A stretch of 64,000 bases of DNA from Pantoea agglomerans. GTDB lineage: Bacteria > Pseudomonadota > Gammaproteobacteria > Enterobacterales > Enterobacteriaceae. The notes beneath the pieces are model-generated. The model was given only the letters and a program-made list of their open reading frames with translations, searched no databases and was not told where the DNA came from. Shown piece after piece: positions 38,519 through 49,588 of the stretch. The position numbers were made by a program, and so were the translations under genes. The stretch lies in NCBI RefSeq assembly GCF_020149765.1, contig NZ_CP083809.1:2666001-2730000 (forward strand). Direction: 5' to 3'. The first letter of the stretch is position 1; the number at the start of each line of letters is the position of its first letter.

Positions 38519-40055
38519 TTACTTCAGGTCGGCCTCGTCAAAGCTAAATGAGGTGTCGGGCATCACGTAGAACCCGGTCAGCGACGCCGTATTGGCGGAA
38601 ACCAGCTGCTCCACCACCAGTGGGATCCACGGATGGTCGTTCCAGATTTTATCCTGCGCGTCTTTATAGAGGCTGGCTTTGCGCTCGCGATCGGTGGTCT
38701 TCAGCGCGTCGGCCAGATCTTTATCCACCTGCGGATTGCTGTAGAAAGCGGTGTTAAAGATGGCAGGCGGCCAGGAGGTGGTGGCGAACAGCGGCGTCAG
38801 CGCCCAGTCGGCTTCGCCGGTGGAGGCGGACCAGCCGGTATAGAACATGCGTACGCCGCTCTCTTTCTGCCCTTTACTCTCTACCTCCGCGGCGCGCTGG
38901 CCCGCGTCCATCGCCGTTACCTTGACCTTCACACCCACCTGCGCCAGTTGCTGCTGGGTAAACTGCAGCACTTTTTGCGCGGTGCTGTGGTTGTGCGACG
39001 ACCAGAGCGTGGTTTCAAAACCGTTGGGGTAGCCCGCTTCCTTCAGCAGCTCGCGCGCTTTGGCCGGGTTATATTGTATCGCCGGGTAGGTCTGCGCAAA
39101 GTCGATCGACGGCGGCACGATGCCGGTCGCTGGCTTCGCGTAGCCGGCAAAGGCGACTTTGGTCAGCGCCTCGCGGTTAATGGCGTACGCCAGCGCCTCG
39201 CGTACTTTCGGGTTGTCGAACGGCTTCTGGGTGACGTTCAGGCTGATATAGCGCTGCATGATCGACGGCGACGTCACTACCTTCAGCTTCGCGTTCTTCT
39301 CCAGCAGTTTGGCCTGCTCAAAGGGGATCGGGAAGGCGAAGTTCGCTTCGCCGGTCTGCAGCATCGCCGCGCGGGTGTTGTTGTCCACCACCGGACGCCA
39401 GGTGATGCTGTCGAGCTTTGGATAGCCCTTCTTCCAGTAGCCGTCCCACTTTTTCACCTTCACGTAGTCGGTCTGGTTCCAGGTCACCAGCTCATAGGGG
39501 CCGGTGCCGACCGGGTGAAAACCGATCTCTTTGCCATACTTTTTCAGCGCGGTCGGTGAAATCATCGCCGCGGCCGGATGCGCCAGGTTGTTGATAAAGG
39601 CGGAAAAAGGCTGTTTCAGCGTGATCTTTACCGTGGTGGGATCGACCGCCTCGGTAGTGGCGATATATTTAAACAGGTTGTAGCGCTTAAGGTGATTATC
39701 GGGATTGCTGGCGCTTCAGGTTGACCTTAACCGCTTCGGCGTTAAAGTCAGTGCCGTCCTGGAATTTAATTCCCGGACGCAGCTTAATGGTGTAGGTGAG
39801 ACCGTCCGGGCTGGCCTGATAGCTTTCCGCCAGCACGTTGGTCAGCTTCATCTCTTTATCGAAGCCGAACAGTCCCTGATAGAACGATTTCGCCACCGCC
39901 TGCGACAGCGTGTCGTTAGCGTCGTAGGGATCGAGCGTGGTGAAGTTGGACCCGACGGCGATAACCGCGTCTTTTGCCGCCCAGGCGGGCAGCGCCGCCA
40001 TGGCGCTCATTACGCCCGCAGCCAGTAACCCTTTACGCATTGCGTTGTGCATCAT
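38519..40055 (-). pseudogene. gsiB: GsiB, glutathione-binding protein, interrupted by a 2-nt frameshift
   Basis: The periplasmic receptor of the Gsi importer. The N-terminal 114 residues read well (signal peptide ending [11 protein letters not shown], then [20 protein letters not shown]) to VNLKR, after which the frame hits TAA. At the same place a second frame continues [14 protein letters not shown] and later [16 protein letters not shown] to the normal end. Restoring GC in AAGCGCC (plus-strand 39707-39716) gives 512 codons, exactly the E. coli length. The simplest reading is one 2-nt contraction in a GCGC run. It may be real or a base-calling error. Confidence 0.88.
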
Positions 40056-40090
40056 GTTCTCCTGTATCCCTGCTTAGTGTGATTGTGATG

Positions 40091-41938
40091 TCAGGTGCTG
40101 CTGATTGCGTGGCGCGCAACGAAATGGCCCGGTGCCACCTCCATCAGCGGCGCCACTTCAGGCTCATCACCCAGCGCGCGCACGGCGCTGGGTATTTCAT
40201 CCACCATCAGCGCGCGTTCGCGCCGACGATGCGCCGGATCCGCCACCGGAACGGCGGCCATCAGCTTGCGGGTGTAGGGGTGGCGCGGCTGCTCAAACAC
40301 CGCCTGGCGCGGCCCTATTTCAACGATCTGTCCCAGATACATAACCGCCACGCGATGGCTGATGCGCTCGACAACGGCCATATCGTGGGAAATAAACAGG
40401 AAAGCGATGCCAAACTCGCGCTGCAGGTCGAGCATCAGATTGACGATCTGCGCCTGGATTGAGACGTCAAGCGCCGACACCGACTCGTCGGCGATGACCA
40501 CTTTGGGATTGAGCGCCAGCGCGCGCGCGATACAGATGCGCTGGCGCTGGCCACCCGAGAACTCATGGGGATAGCGCTGCGCGTGCTCTGGCAGTAGCCC
40601 CACTTTTTCCAGCAGCCAGGCGACGCGCTGTTCCGCCTCGCGGCGCGGCATCACCTTGTGTACCAGCAGCGGCTCCATAACAGAGAAGCCCACCGTCAGA
40701 CGCGGATCGAGCGAGGCGTAGGGATCCTGAAAGATAAACTGGATATCGCGCCGCAGGTGCGCCAGCGCCGGGCCGCTCAGGGTGTCGATGCGCTGGCCGT
40801 TGAAGGTGATGGTGCCGCCCTGGCTCGCCACCAGCCGCAGCAGCGAGCGCCCGGTGGTGGATTTGCCGCAGCCGGATTCGCCTACCAGCGCCAGCGTCTC
40901 GCCGGCGTAGAGATCGAAACTCACCTTCTCTACTGCGTGAACGCGGCGCTTAACGCGGTTAAACAGGCCGCCGCGAATATCAAAGCGCGTCACCAGATCG
41001 CGCACCTGCAAAATCGGATCGAGATCGCGCCGCGCCGTATCCTGCGGCGTCTCCGGCTCCGCCTGTCCGCCCGGATGCAGCAGCGGAAAACGCGCGGGCA
41101 GCGGCTGGCCGCTCATCGCGCCGAGTTTTGGCACCGCGGCGAGCAGCGCCTGGGTATAGGGCTGCTGCGGCGCGTCGAACAGCTGCTGCACCGGCGCGCG
41201 CTCCACCACGTCGCCGCAGTACATCACCTGCACGCGATCCGCCATTTCCGCCACGACGCCCATATCGTGGGTGATAAAAATCACCCCCATCTGCATCTCT
41301 TTTTGCAGCACGCGGATCAGCTGCAGGATTTGCGCCTGAATCGTCACGTCGAGCGCCGTGGTCGGCTCATCGGCGATCAGCAGCGCGGGACGACACGACA
41401 GCGCCATGGCGATCACCACGCGCTGACGCATACCGCCGGAGAGCTGATGCGGATAGCGCGACAGCACGCCCTGGGCTTCGGGAATGCGCACCAGATCGAG
41501 CATGCGGCGCGCTTCCGCCAGCGCCTGCTGGTGGCTTTTGCCCTGATGCAGACGGATCGATTCGGCGATCTGCTCACCAACGGTGAAAACCGGGTTAAGG
41601 GAGGTCATCGGCTCCTGAAAGATCATCGCCATATCGGCGCCGCGTACGCGACGCATCACGCCCGGCGTTGCGCGCGCCACGTCCAGCAGCTCGCCGCTGC
41701 GGCGGCGCAGCAGAATATCGCCGCTGACCTCGCCGCCCGCCTGCTCAATCAGCCGCATCAGCGCCAGCGAGGTGACCGATTTGCCGGATCCAGACTCGCC
41801 CACGATCGCCAGGGTTTCGCCGCGCTGCACCTCCAGCGAAAGGTCGCGCACCGCGTGCGTGATGCGCCCTTCATGGCTGAAGCGCACGTTGAGATTGCGT
41901 ACCGCCAGAACCTGCTCCGGCGCCATTTGCTGCGTCAT
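40091..41938 (-). CDS. gsiA: GsiA, glutathione ABC transporter ATPase (fused double ATPase)
   Basis: 615 aa (E. coli 623). Two complete ATPase domains: first Walker [10 protein letters not shown] and LSGGMRQR; second GESGCGKST and FSGGQRQR. Each is followed by an oligopeptide-ABC C-terminal extension. Lies 10 nt after iaaA and 35 nt before gsiB. Confidence 0.95.
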   Translation of the reverse strand: MTQQMAPEQVLAVRNLNVRFSHEGRITHAVRDLSLEVQRGETLAIVGESGSGKSVTSLALMRLIEQAGGEVSGDILLRRRSGELLDVARATPGVMRRVRGADMAMIFQEPMTSLNPVFTVGEQIAESIRLHQGKSHQQALAEARRMLDLVRIPEAQGVLSRYPHQLSGGMRQRVVIAMALSCRPALLIADEPTTALDVTIQAQILQLIRVLQKEMQMGVIFITHDMGVVAEMADRVQVMYCGDVVERAPVQQLFDAPQQPYTQALLAAVPKLGAMSGQPLPARFPLLHPGGQAEPETPQDTARRDLDPILQVRDLVTRFDIRGGLFNRVKRRVHAVEKVSFDLYAGETLALVGESGCGKSTTGRSLLRLVASQGGTITFNGQRIDTLSGPALAHLRRDIQFIFQDPYASLDPRLTVGFSVMEPLLVHKVMPRREAEQRVAWLLEKVGLLPEHAQRYPHEFSGGQRQRICIARALALNPKVVIADESVSALDVSIQAQIVNLMLDLQREFGIAFLFISHDMAVVERISHRVAVMYLGQIVEIGPRQAVFEQPRHPYTRKLMAAVPVADPAHRRRERALMVDEIPSAVRALGDEPEVAPLMEVAPGHFVARHAISST

Positions 41939-41947
41939 GCCTGCTCC

Positions 41948-42907
41948 TTAGCCTTCGCGGTAGATGCCGACCTCAATCTCTTCGCCCACGCGCGCCACAC
42001 CGCGGTACATGCCTTCGCTGTTAAACGGCAGCGCCACGTTGCCAAAGCGGTCGATAGCGATCAGCCCGCCGCTGCCGCCCAGTTCGGGGATGGCGTCGTG
42101 GATCACGTTAACGCAGGCCTGCTGCAGCGAGTGGCCGCCGTAGCGCATCTGCGCGGCGATATCATAGGCCGCCAGGGTACGGATAAAGACCTCGCCCGTG
42201 CCGGTGCAGGAGACCGCCACCGTATCGTTGCTGGCGTAGCAGCCCGCGCCCGGCAGCGGCGAGTCGCCGACGCGGCCCGCCTGCTTGTTGGTCATGCCCC
42301 CGGTCGACGTGGCGGCGGCGAGATTGCCCTCCGCGTCGATCGCTACCGCGCCCACGGTGCCAAATTTACGGTCGGGATCGAGCGGGTCGTCAGACTTCGC
42401 CGCGCCGTCGTGGTCGAGCACCATCTCGTCGCTCGCCAGCGCGCGCTGCAGCTGCTCCCGGCGTTCCGGCGTCGAAAAAAAGGTGGGGTCGACCTCCTCC
42501 AGCCCGTGCTCCCGCGCAAACTGCTCCGCGCCCGCGCCGATAAAGAGTACGTGCGGGCTCGCCTCCAGCACCTTGCGCGCCGCCAGCACCGGGTTGCGCA
42601 GGCGCGACACGCCCGCCACTGCGCCCACCGCCAGCGTGCGGCCGTCCATTACGCAGGCATCCAGCTCGTGCGTGCCCTGATGGGTAAAGACCGCGCCCCT
42701 CCCGGCGTTGAACAGCGGGCACTCTTCCAGCAGCCGCACCGCCTCGGTCACGACGTCCAGCGCGCTGGCGCCCTGCGCCAGCATCTGCTGCCCCACGCTG
42801 AGGATATCGCTCAGCGCCTGACGGTACGCCTGCTCTTTTTCTGCGCTCATTGCCGAGCGCGTAATGGCGCCTGCCCCACCGTGAATGGCGATGACTGCTT
42901 TAACCAT
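41948..42907 (-). CDS. iaaA: IaaA, isoaspartyl peptidase / L-asparaginase
   Basis: Ntn-hydrolase that cleaves isoaspartyl dipeptides and may process glutathione-derived peptides after GsiABCD import. 319 aa (E. coli 321). Autoprocessing Thr184 in KFGTVGAVAID; GGAGAI at the start. First gene of the iaaA-gsiABCD operon; divergent from moeA. Confidence 0.95.
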   Translation of the reverse strand: MVKAVIAIHGGAGAITRSAMSAEKEQAYRQALSDILSVGQQMLAQGASALDVVTEAVRLLEECPLFNAGRGAVFTHQGTHELDACVMDGRTLAVGAVAGVSRLRNPVLAARKVLEASPHVLFIGAGAEQFAREHGLEEVDPTFFSTPERREQLQRALASDEMVLDHDGAAKSDDPLDPDRKFGTVGAVAIDAEGNLAAATSTGGMTNKQAGRVGDSPLPGAGCYASNDTVAVSCTGTGEVFIRTLAAYDIAAQMRYGGHSLQQACVNVIHDAIPELGGSGGLIAIDRFGNVALPFNSEGMYRGVARVGEEIEVGIYREG

Positions 42908-43132
42908 AACGCTTGCCCTGTCCTTTTACCGGCGTGAAAACACTGATTTAAAATGGTTTTCAGCCAAATTAAATGATTTTTGACTATAGAAAGCCTGCCT
43001 GAGCTTGTAAAGCGGAAACTGGCGCGTCGGCCATAACCTTTTATTGTGGCTTATGCCGCGGCGGAAATGTGACTCCGCTGGCAATTAGCACCATAATAGT
43101 CAGCAACTGTCTTTACTCAGGTTACCAATACG

Positions 43133-44368
43133 ATGGAAAGCTTTACCGCAGGATTAATTTCTCTGGAAGAGGCGCAGGCGAAAATGCTGGCGCAGCTTCA
43201 GCCTCTCCGCGATCGCGTCAGCGTGCCGCTGGCCGACGCGGTTGGCCGCATTACCGCCGTACCGGTGGCGTCGCCGATTGACGTTCCGCCGTTCGATAAC
43301 TCGGCAATGGACGGCTACGCCGTACGGCTGGCCGATATCGCCTCCGATCGACCGCTGAAGATCGCTGGCAAAGCCTTTGCCGGCGCGCCTTTTAACGGCG
43401 ACTGGCCGGCGGGAAGCGTGGTACGCATTATGACCGGCGCGCCGGTGCCGCCGGGCTGCGAAGCGGTGGTGATGCAGGAAGAGACGCGCGAGGTTGAAGA
43501 GGGCATTGTCATTAACGCGCCGGTGCGGGCGGGACAAAATATCCGGCTGATCGGCGAAGATATCCGCCGCGACCAGCCGGTGCTGGCGGCGGGCGTGCGC
43601 CTCGGCGCGGCGGAGCTGCCGCTCCTCGCCTCGCTCGGCCTTGCCGAGGTCAGCGTATTGCGCAAGCTGCGCGTTGCGGTTTTCTCCACCGGCGACGAGC
43701 TGCAGCCGGTCGGCCAGCCGCTGGCTCCCGGCCAGATTTACGACACCAACCGCTTTACCGTCTCGCTGATGCTGCACAAGCTCGGCTGCGAAGTGATCGA
43801 CCTGGGCATCATCAAAGATGATCCGCAGGCGCTGCGTCACGCCTTTGCCGAGGCGGATCGCCAGGCGGATGTGGTGATCAGCACCGGCGGCGTGTCGGTG
43901 GGCGAAGCGGATTTCACTAAAGCCATGCTGGACGAGCTGGGCGTTATCACCTTCTGGAAGCTGGCCATCAAGCCGGGTAAGCCTTTCGCCTTTGGCCGCC
44001 TCGCCAGCAGCTGGTTCTGCGGACTGCCGGGCAATCCGGTGTCGGCCGCCGTAACTTTTTATCAGCTGGTGCAGCCGCTGCTCGCCGCCCTGACCGGCCA
44101 GAGCGAATCGCCGCTGCCGCCGCGCCTGCGCGCGCGCGCCGCCTCACGCCTGAAAAAATCCCCTGGCCGTCTCGATTTCCAGCGTGGCGTTATGAGCCGC
44201 GGCGCGGACGGCGAACTGGAGGTGCGCAGCACCGGCCATCAGGGCTCGCACGTCTTTAGCTCGTTTGCTGCCGCCAACTGCTTTATCGTGCTGGAGCGCG
44301 ATCGCGGCGCGGTCGAGCCGGGCGAATGGGTTGAGGTTGAACCTTTTAACGCGCTGCTGGAGGGGTGA
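43133..44368 (+). CDS. moeA: MoeA, molybdopterin molybdenumtransferase
   Basis: Inserts molybdenum into adenylylated molybdopterin. 411 aa, the E. coli length. Motifs [33 protein letters not shown], and [13 protein letters not shown]. Start 43133 ([15 protein letters not shown]) agrees with the family. Confidence 0.96.
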   Translation: MESFTAGLISLEEAQAKMLAQLQPLRDRVSVPLADAVGRITAVPVASPIDVPPFDNSAMDGYAVRLADIASDRPLKIAGKAFAGAPFNGDWPAGSVVRIMTGAPVPPGCEAVVMQEETREVEEGIVINAPVRAGQNIRLIGEDIRRDQPVLAAGVRLGAAELPLLASLGLAEVSVLRKLRVAVFSTGDELQPVGQPLAPGQIYDTNRFTVSLMLHKLGCEVIDLGIIKDDPQALRHAFAEADRQADVVISTGGVSVGEADFTKAMLDELGVITFWKLAIKPGKPFAFGRLASSWFCGLPGNPVSAAVTFYQLVQPLLAALTGQSESPLPPRLRARAASRLKKSPGRLDFQRGVMSRGADGELEVRSTGHQGSHVFSSFAAANCFIVLERDRGAVEPGEWVEVEPFNALLEG

Positions 44369-45120
44369 TGCTACCCGAACTCAGCGATGAAGAGATGCTG
44401 CGCTATAACCGCCAGATTGTGCTGCGCGGCTTCGACTTCGACGGCCAGGAAAAACTCAAGGCGAGCCGCGCGCTGATCGTCGGTCTCGGCGGGCTGGGCT
44501 GCGCGGCGTCGCCTTATCTGGCTGCCGCGGGCGTTGGCGCGCTGACCCTGCTCGACTTCGATACCGTCGCGCTGTCGAATCTGCAGCGTCAGATCCTGCA
44601 TCACGACGCGGATATCGGCCGCGCCAAGGTCGACTCGGCGGCGGAGAGTCTGGCCGCCATCAACCCGCATCTGCATATCGATACCCTTAACGGCGTACTG
44701 GAGGAAGCGGCGCTTGAGGCGCTGATCGCCGGGCATCAGGTGGTGCTCGACTGCACCGACAACGTGCAGATCCGCGAACAGCTCAACCGGCTTTGCCGGG
44801 CGCGCGGCGTGCCGCTGGTGTCCGGGGCGGCCATCCGTATGGAAGGTCAGATTAGCGTCTTTACCTGGCAGCCAGGCACCCCCTGCTATCGCTGTATCAG
44901 CCGCCTGTTCGGCGAACAGACGCTAAGCTGCGTTGAGGCTGGCGTGATGGCGCCGCTGGTCGGCGTGATTGGTGCCATGCAGGCGATGGAGGCGATTAAA
45001 GTGCTGAGCGCCTTTGGCACCCCCGCTGCGTCGCGGCTGCTGATGTATGATGCGATGAGCGCGGAATTCCGCAGCATGAAGGTGGCGCAGGATGCGCACT
45101 GCGAAGTGTGTGGTAAATAA
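44368..45120 (+). CDS. moeB: MoeB, molybdopterin-synthase adenylyltransferase
   Basis: E1-like enzyme that adenylates MoaD. 250 aa (E. coli 249). Nucleotide motif GLGGLGCAAS, zinc cysteines CYRC and CEVC, RQILHHDADIG. The ATG at 44368 overlaps the moeA stop by one base (TGATG) with GGAGGGG upstream; a GTG one codon earlier is possible. Terminator at 45123. Confidence 0.96.
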   Translation: MLPELSDEEMLRYNRQIVLRGFDFDGQEKLKASRALIVGLGGLGCAASPYLAAAGVGALTLLDFDTVALSNLQRQILHHDADIGRAKVDSAAESLAAINPHLHIDTLNGVLEEAALEALIAGHQVVLDCTDNVQIREQLNRLCRARGVPLVSGAAIRMEGQISVFTWQPGTPCYRCISRLFGEQTLSCVEAGVMAPLVGVIGAMQAMEAIKVLSAFGTPAASRLLMYDAMSAEFRSMKVAQDAHCEVCGK

Positions 45121-45122
45121 GT

Positions 45123-45149
45123 AAGGGGATAGCCTGAGCTATCCCCTTT
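45123..45149 (+). terminator. moeAB terminator
   Basis: AAGGGGATAGC (45123-45133), CTGA, GCTATCCCCTT (45138-45148), then TATA: an 11-bp perfect stem. Confidence 0.85.
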
Positions 45150-45241
45150 ATAAAGCCGTCTGCCTGTTTTGCGCTAACGCAAGTGGCGTTGTTATTCGCC
45201 TGCGGTAACTGACCCGGCCCTGCTTATCTTGCTGCCAGCAA

Positions 45242-46834
45242 TCAGTAAATACCCTGGCTACGCAGATAATCTTCGTAGGTGCCGGTAAAGTCCACTACGC
45301 GGTCCTCTTTGATCTCCAGCACGCGGGTCGCCAGCGAGCTGACGAATTCGCGGTCGTGCGAAACGAAGATCAGCGTGCCTTCATACATCTCCAGCGCCAT
45401 ATTCAGCGATTCGATCGACTCCATATCCAGGTGGTTGGTCGGTTCATCCATAATCAGGATATTGGGTTTCTGCATCATCAGCTTGCCGAACAGCATGCGC
45501 CCTTTTTCACCGCCCGACAGCACCTTCGCCGGTTTTTTGATGTCGTCATGGCTGAAGAGCAGACGCCCCAGAATGCTGCGCACCGCCTGCTCATCATCCC
45601 CTTCCTGCTTCCACTGGCTCATCCAGTCGAAGACGCTAAGGTCATCGGCGAAATCGGTGGCGTGATCCTGCGCATAATAGCCAATGCGCGCATTTTCCGA
45701 CCATTTAACGCTGCCGCTGTCTGGCGCAAGTTCGCCCACCAGCGTTTTCAGCAGCGTGGATTTACCAATACCGTTGGCGCCGATAACCGCCAGCTTCTCG
45801 CCAACTTCAAGCAGCAGATTGAGATTTTTAAACAGCGGGCCGTTATCAAAACCTTTGGTAAGCGCTTCGACTTCCAGCGCATTACGGAACAGTTTCTTGT
45901 CCTGTTCAAAACGAATAAAGGGGTTCTGACGGCTGGACGCTTTAACTTCATCCAGCTTGATTTTATCAATTTGTTTCGCGCGCGACGTTGCCTGACGCGA
46001 TTTAGAGGCGTTAGCGCTAAAGCGGCTAACGAAAGACTGCAGCTCGGCAATCTGCGCTTTTTTCTTGGCGTTGTCCGCTAATAAACGTTCGCGCGACTGG
46101 GTGGCCGCCGTCATATACTCGTCATAATTGCCTGGATATACGCGTAATTCGCCGTAATCGAGATCCGCCATATGAGTACAAACCATATTCAGAAAATGAC
46201 GGTCGTGCGAAATGATGATCATGGTGCTTTCACGCTCGTTCAGCACCTGCTCCAGCCAGCGGATGGTATCAATATCCAGGTTGTTGGTTGGTTCGTCCAG
46301 TAACAAAATATCGGGATTTGAAAATAACGCCTGCGCCAGCAGCACGCGTAATTTCCAGCCCGGTGCAATTTCGCTCATTGGGCCATAATGCTGCTCGACC
46401 GGAATGCCTACACCGAGTAATAACTCGCCAGCGCGCGATTCGGCGCTGTAGCCATCCATCTCGCCATAAAGCGCTTCCAGGTCCGCAACTTTATAGCCTT
46501 CCTCTTCGCTCATTTCCGGCAAAGCGTAAATGCGGTCGCGCTCCTGCTTTACTTCCCACAATTCATGGTGACCCATGATGACGGTGTCCAGCACGCTATA
46601 TTGCTCAAACGCAAACTGATCCTGTCTTAACTTACCGATGCGTTCATTGGGATCGTAAGAGACATTACCGCCGGTAGGCACAAGGTCGCCGCCGAGGATT
46701 TTCATAAAGGTGGATTTACCGCTGCCGTTTGCACCGATTAAACCGTAACGATTACCGCCGCCAAATTTTACGGAGATATTTTCGAACAGTGGCTTGCTGC
46801 CAAACTGCATGGTGATATTGCTGCTTACTAACAC
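45242..46834 (-). CDS. ybiT: YbiT, ABC-F protein
   Basis: Soluble tandem-ATPase ABC-F factor that acts on ribosomes rather than in membranes. 530 aa, the E. coli length. Walker [10 protein letters not shown] and GANGIGKST, signature LSGGEKGR in domain 2, and both [11 protein letters not shown] and [11 protein letters not shown]. The interdomain linker rich in Lys and Arg (near residues 270-310) is the ribosome-P-site element of the family. Confidence 0.96.
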   Translation of the reverse strand: MLVSSNITMQFGSKPLFENISVKFGGGNRYGLIGANGSGKSTFMKILGGDLVPTGGNVSYDPNERIGKLRQDQFAFEQYSVLDTVIMGHHELWEVKQERDRIYALPEMSEEEGYKVADLEALYGEMDGYSAESRAGELLLGVGIPVEQHYGPMSEIAPGWKLRVLLAQALFSNPDILLLDEPTNNLDIDTIRWLEQVLNERESTMIIISHDRHFLNMVCTHMADLDYGELRVYPGNYDEYMTAATQSRERLLADNAKKKAQIAELQSFVSRFSANASKSRQATSRAKQIDKIKLDEVKASSRQNPFIRFEQDKKLFRNALEVEALTKGFDNGPLFKNLNLLLEVGEKLAVIGANGIGKSTLLKTLVGELAPDSGSVKWSENARIGYYAQDHATDFADDLSVFDWMSQWKQEGDDEQAVRSILGRLLFSHDDIKKPAKVLSGGEKGRMLFGKLMMQKPNILIMDEPTNHLDMESIESLNMALEMYEGTLIFVSHDREFVSSLATRVLEIKEDRVVDFTGTYEDYLRSQGIY

Positions 46835-46958
46835 GGCATTGACCTTTATGGCTGAGTGAGGGGAAAAACGGCGGCCATTATGCCAGACATCGCCTTACGC
46901 ATGCCAGCGCCAGGCGTGCGCCCTGAGGCAAGCCGCTGGCAGTGGGGGAAAAATAAAA

Positions 46959-46985
46959 AGCCGGTGGCTGTTCAGGCCACCGGCT
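46959..46985 (-). terminator. Terminator of the H-NS-like gene
   Basis: On the minus strand AGCCGGTGGC, loop CTGAACA, GCCACCGGCT, then TTTTATTTTT. Lies 24 nt past the stop. Confidence 0.85.
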
Positions 46986-47009
46986 CCCACTTGCAAGGAT
47001 TGGGTAAAT

Positions 47010-47411
47010 TTAGCCGATCAGGAAATCGTCAAGGCTTTTGCCGGAATCCAGCGCCTTTTTAATTGCCGCTGGGGTACGGCCCTGGCCAGTCCAGGATTTT
47101 ACTTCGCCGTTCTCGTCAGTATATGAATACTTGGCGGGACGCGGCGCGCGCTTGGCGCGTTTTTTACCGGTTTCCAGCGCACCCAGTAATTCGTTCGGGT
47201 CGATACCGTCAGCCAGCAGCATTTCACGATATTTAGACAGCTTTTCTTCTTTTTCGCGGTTTTGTGCTTCTTCAGCTTCCACTTCTTCACGACGTTCCGT
47301 AACGACGACGGTTAATTTCTCCAGAATTTCTTCCAGATCGCTCAATGGCAGTTCACGTGCCTGAGCACGTAATGTGCGAATGTTGTTCAGAACTTTAAAT
47401 GCGTCACTCAT
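47010..47411 (-). CDS. H-NS/StpA-family nucleoid-associated protein
   Basis: 133 aa. N-terminal oligomerisation domain (1-65: [20 protein letters not shown], and [10 protein letters not shown]), a Lys/Arg-rich linker ([15 protein letters not shown]) and the C-terminal AT-hook-like domain with the QGR motif in TWTGQGRTP (residues near 106-112). E. coli hns and stpA are elsewhere, so this is a paralogue or relocated gene. Length and the ending [10 protein letters not shown] lie between H-NS and StpA; which it is cannot be decided here. The upstream DNA is AT-rich, as expected for autoregulation. Confidence 0.9.
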   Translation of the reverse strand: MSDAFKVLNNIRTLRAQARELPLSDLEEILEKLTVVVTERREEVEAEEAQNREKEEKLSKYREMLLADGIDPNELLGALETGKKRAKRAPRPAKYSYTDENGEVKSWTGQGRTPAAIKKALDSGKSLDDFLIG

Positions 47412-47816
47412 TACAATGTCCTTGACTAGGGGTTTAATAAAACTGTAGCGACAAGATTACCCAATTCAAATAAAAAAATAAATTAATTTTCTACAACAGA
47501 AAATTCCGAAGTGTGAAGATGAATTTTGTTAGCGGAAACTTAAGCGAATTCTTACAGTGTTATTAATGATGAATTAACACTACACCTCTGGATAAAAGAG
47601 GCGGCTGAAATCGTTTTCATTCAAGGCTGATGGGTTAAATAGTGCCGCGGCCTGGGATAAAAAACGATATAAGGTGCTTCAAAAATAATATTTTACAAAT
47701 AGTGTCAGGCCAGCTGTCACAGGGTGCCGACCTCCAGTTTAACCAGAGGCTGGCACAAATGGATAAAAAAAAAGCCGGCGCGTGCGCCGGCTCCTGCCTG
47801 AATTGATAACCTTTAA
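47412..47816. other. AT-rich regulatory region upstream of the H-NS-like gene
   Basis: 405 nt with no ORF I accept. Left part (47440-47560) is strongly AT-rich and probably the promoter. An imperfect stem GTGCC-GA-CCTC / GAGG-CT-GGCAC lies at about 47724-47755. The terminator of the sugar-porter gene follows: AGCCGGCG (47773-47780), CGTG, CGCCGGCT (47785-47792), flanked by nine A's, which become T's for minus-strand transcription. Confidence 0.6.
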
Positions 47817-49301
47817 TTATGATGTTTTATTTGCGGGCCGTCCCAGGGGTTCGCGCACAAACTCATCATCGCGCGAGAGCGTTTCATGCAGATAGTGTTC
47901 AATCTGCTCAAGGCTACGATTACGCGTTTCCGGTACGCACTTAATGACAAATATCGCGCCTGCAATGCCTACCAGCGCAAAGATAAAGAAAGCGCCCGCC
48001 AGACCGACGCTTGCCAGCAGCACCGGAAACATAAGCGAAATAAGGAAATTGGCGATCCACATGGCGAATACCGCGCCGCCCATAAAAATACCGCGCAGGC
48101 GAGTCGGGAATATTTCAGACAGCAGCAGCCAGGTGACCGGTGATAACGCGCCCTGTTGAAAGCTTAAAAACAGCAGCATGCCCAGCAGCACCATATAGCT
48201 GCGCCACATATCAGGCTGGCCGTTAACGGTTTCCGGCATAAAAAGCGTTACCGCGCCGATAAAAATCAGACAGGCGGTGCAGCCAAACTGGCCGATCATC
48301 GTCAGCGTCCGGCGCCCCATTTTTCCCAGCAGCCAGATGCCGACAAAGGTCATGACCACCGAGATGGCACCGTTGGCGATGGTGGCAAAGAGTGCCGCGC
48401 TGTCATCCATGCCGACCGCTTTCAGCATGGTCGGCGCGTAATACATAATGGTATTGACGCCCGTCAGCTGCTGAATAACCGCAATGCCCATGCCGATCAA
48501 AAACAGCCTGAACAGCCAGGGTTTGCGCAGCTCACTCAGGCGCGGGCGCTGCTGCTGCTCTTCCGTCAGGGTCTCTTCAATCTCCGTCAGCTCCCATTCC
48601 ACATCCTGCCGGGCGCGGGTTCGCTCCAGTACCCTGCGCGCCTCCGCCAGACGCCCTTTCATCGCGTACCAGCGCGGCGTGTCCGGCATAAACATCATAC
48701 CGAAGAAGAGCAGCACCGCCGGCAGCGTCGCCACCGCCAGCATCCAGCGCCAGGTCGTTTCCCCACCCCAGGCAGCATTGAAGCCGGCGTTGGAGATATA
48801 GGCCAGCATCTGGCCGGAGACGATCATCAGCTCCTGCAGCGTCACCAGCTGGCCACGTCGGTTGGCCGGGGCGATCTCCGCAATATAAACCGGTACGGTG
48901 GCCGCCGCGCCGCCGACGGCGACCCCCAGCACCAGACGGAAGAAAATCATCCAGGCCACATCCGGCGCCATGGAGGTGCCCAGGGCGCCCACAGCAAAGA
49001 TAACGGCTAATACCAGAATAATTTTTTTCCGTCCGGCCGCTGCCGCGAAATGGCCGGAGAGCAGCGCGCCGAAGGCCGCACCGAATAGCAGGCTGCTGGT
49101 CACCAGACCGGTAGTGAACGGCGTCAGATGGAGTTCCGGGCCCATAAACAGCAGCGCACCCGAGATAACGCCGGTATCGTAGCCAAACAGCAGGCCGCCA
49201 AGCGTAGCAACCACGGCGATAACTTTGACAAAGGGTTCGGTGCGGGCGTTGCTGTTCGGCCCTGAGGCTTTATTTAGCGTAAGGTAGGATTCTCTGGACA
49301 T
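47817..49301 (-). CDS. MFS sugar porter (sugar/myo-inositol:H+ symporter-like)
   Basis: 494 aa with 12 predicted membrane helices. Family signatures: GYDTGVISGALL (helix 1), GRRTL, QQLTGVNTIMYYAPT (helix 7), PETRNRSLEQIE at the C-terminus. Similar to the IolT/GalP/XylE group; the substrate is not certain. Not at this position in E. coli. Possible CRP site upstream. Confidence 0.85.
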   Translation of the reverse strand: MSRESYLTLNKASGPNSNARTEPFVKVIAVVATLGGLLFGYDTGVISGALLFMGPELHLTPFTTGLVTSSLLFGAAFGALLSGHFAAAAGRKKIILVLAVIFAVGALGTSMAPDVAWMIFFRLVLGVAVGGAAATVPVYIAEIAPANRRGQLVTLQELMIVSGQMLAYISNAGFNAAWGGETTWRWMLAVATLPAVLLFFGMMFMPDTPRWYAMKGRLAEARRVLERTRARQDVEWELTEIEETLTEEQQQRPRLSELRKPWLFRLFLIGMGIAVIQQLTGVNTIMYYAPTMLKAVGMDDSAALFATIANGAISVVMTFVGIWLLGKMGRRTLTMIGQFGCTACLIFIGAVTLFMPETVNGQPDMWRSYMVLLGMLLFLSFQQGALSPVTWLLLSEIFPTRLRGIFMGGAVFAMWIANFLISLMFPVLLASVGLAGAFFIFALVGIAGAIFVIKCVPETRNRSLEQIEHYLHETLSRDDEFVREPLGRPANKTS

Positions 49302-49408
49302 GTCTTCTCCCGATGTTGTGCAGGTGTCCAGTGAAAATAGATTATTTCTATCGCAAATAGAAAATATGAAATATTGGTTTTGCGTGGTGAATCATGTGCA
49401 CCGCTTAT

Positions 49409-49430
49409 TTTTGCCTGACCGATCACATTT
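49409..49430. promoter_or_regulatory. Possible CRP half-consensus site upstream of the sugar porter
   Basis: On the minus strand AAATGTGATC (49421-49430 reversed) is a perfect left arm of the CRP consensus; the right arm GTCAGGCAAA is weak. It lies about 110-130 nt before the porter gene start. Confidence 0.35.
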
Positions 49431-49588
49431 ATGCCCTGTAAGGCTTTACCTTATCGCCTGAATCGCGGCGTGGATAAATAGCGCTGAAGGGTTAAAAAGA
49501 AATTTTTATTTCATTGCTGGCGGCGCGGCAGCGCGCCTGGTGAGGGTCGGCTGCGGCCGGATGCCGCAGCCGAAAGCAGAGAAAAAAG

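Noticed and set aside
40658..42937. A 759-codon ORF antisense to gsiA and iaaA
   Set aside because: It spans two well-supported genes on the other strand and its Arg/His/Ala-rich product is typical of an antisense shadow in GC-rich DNA.
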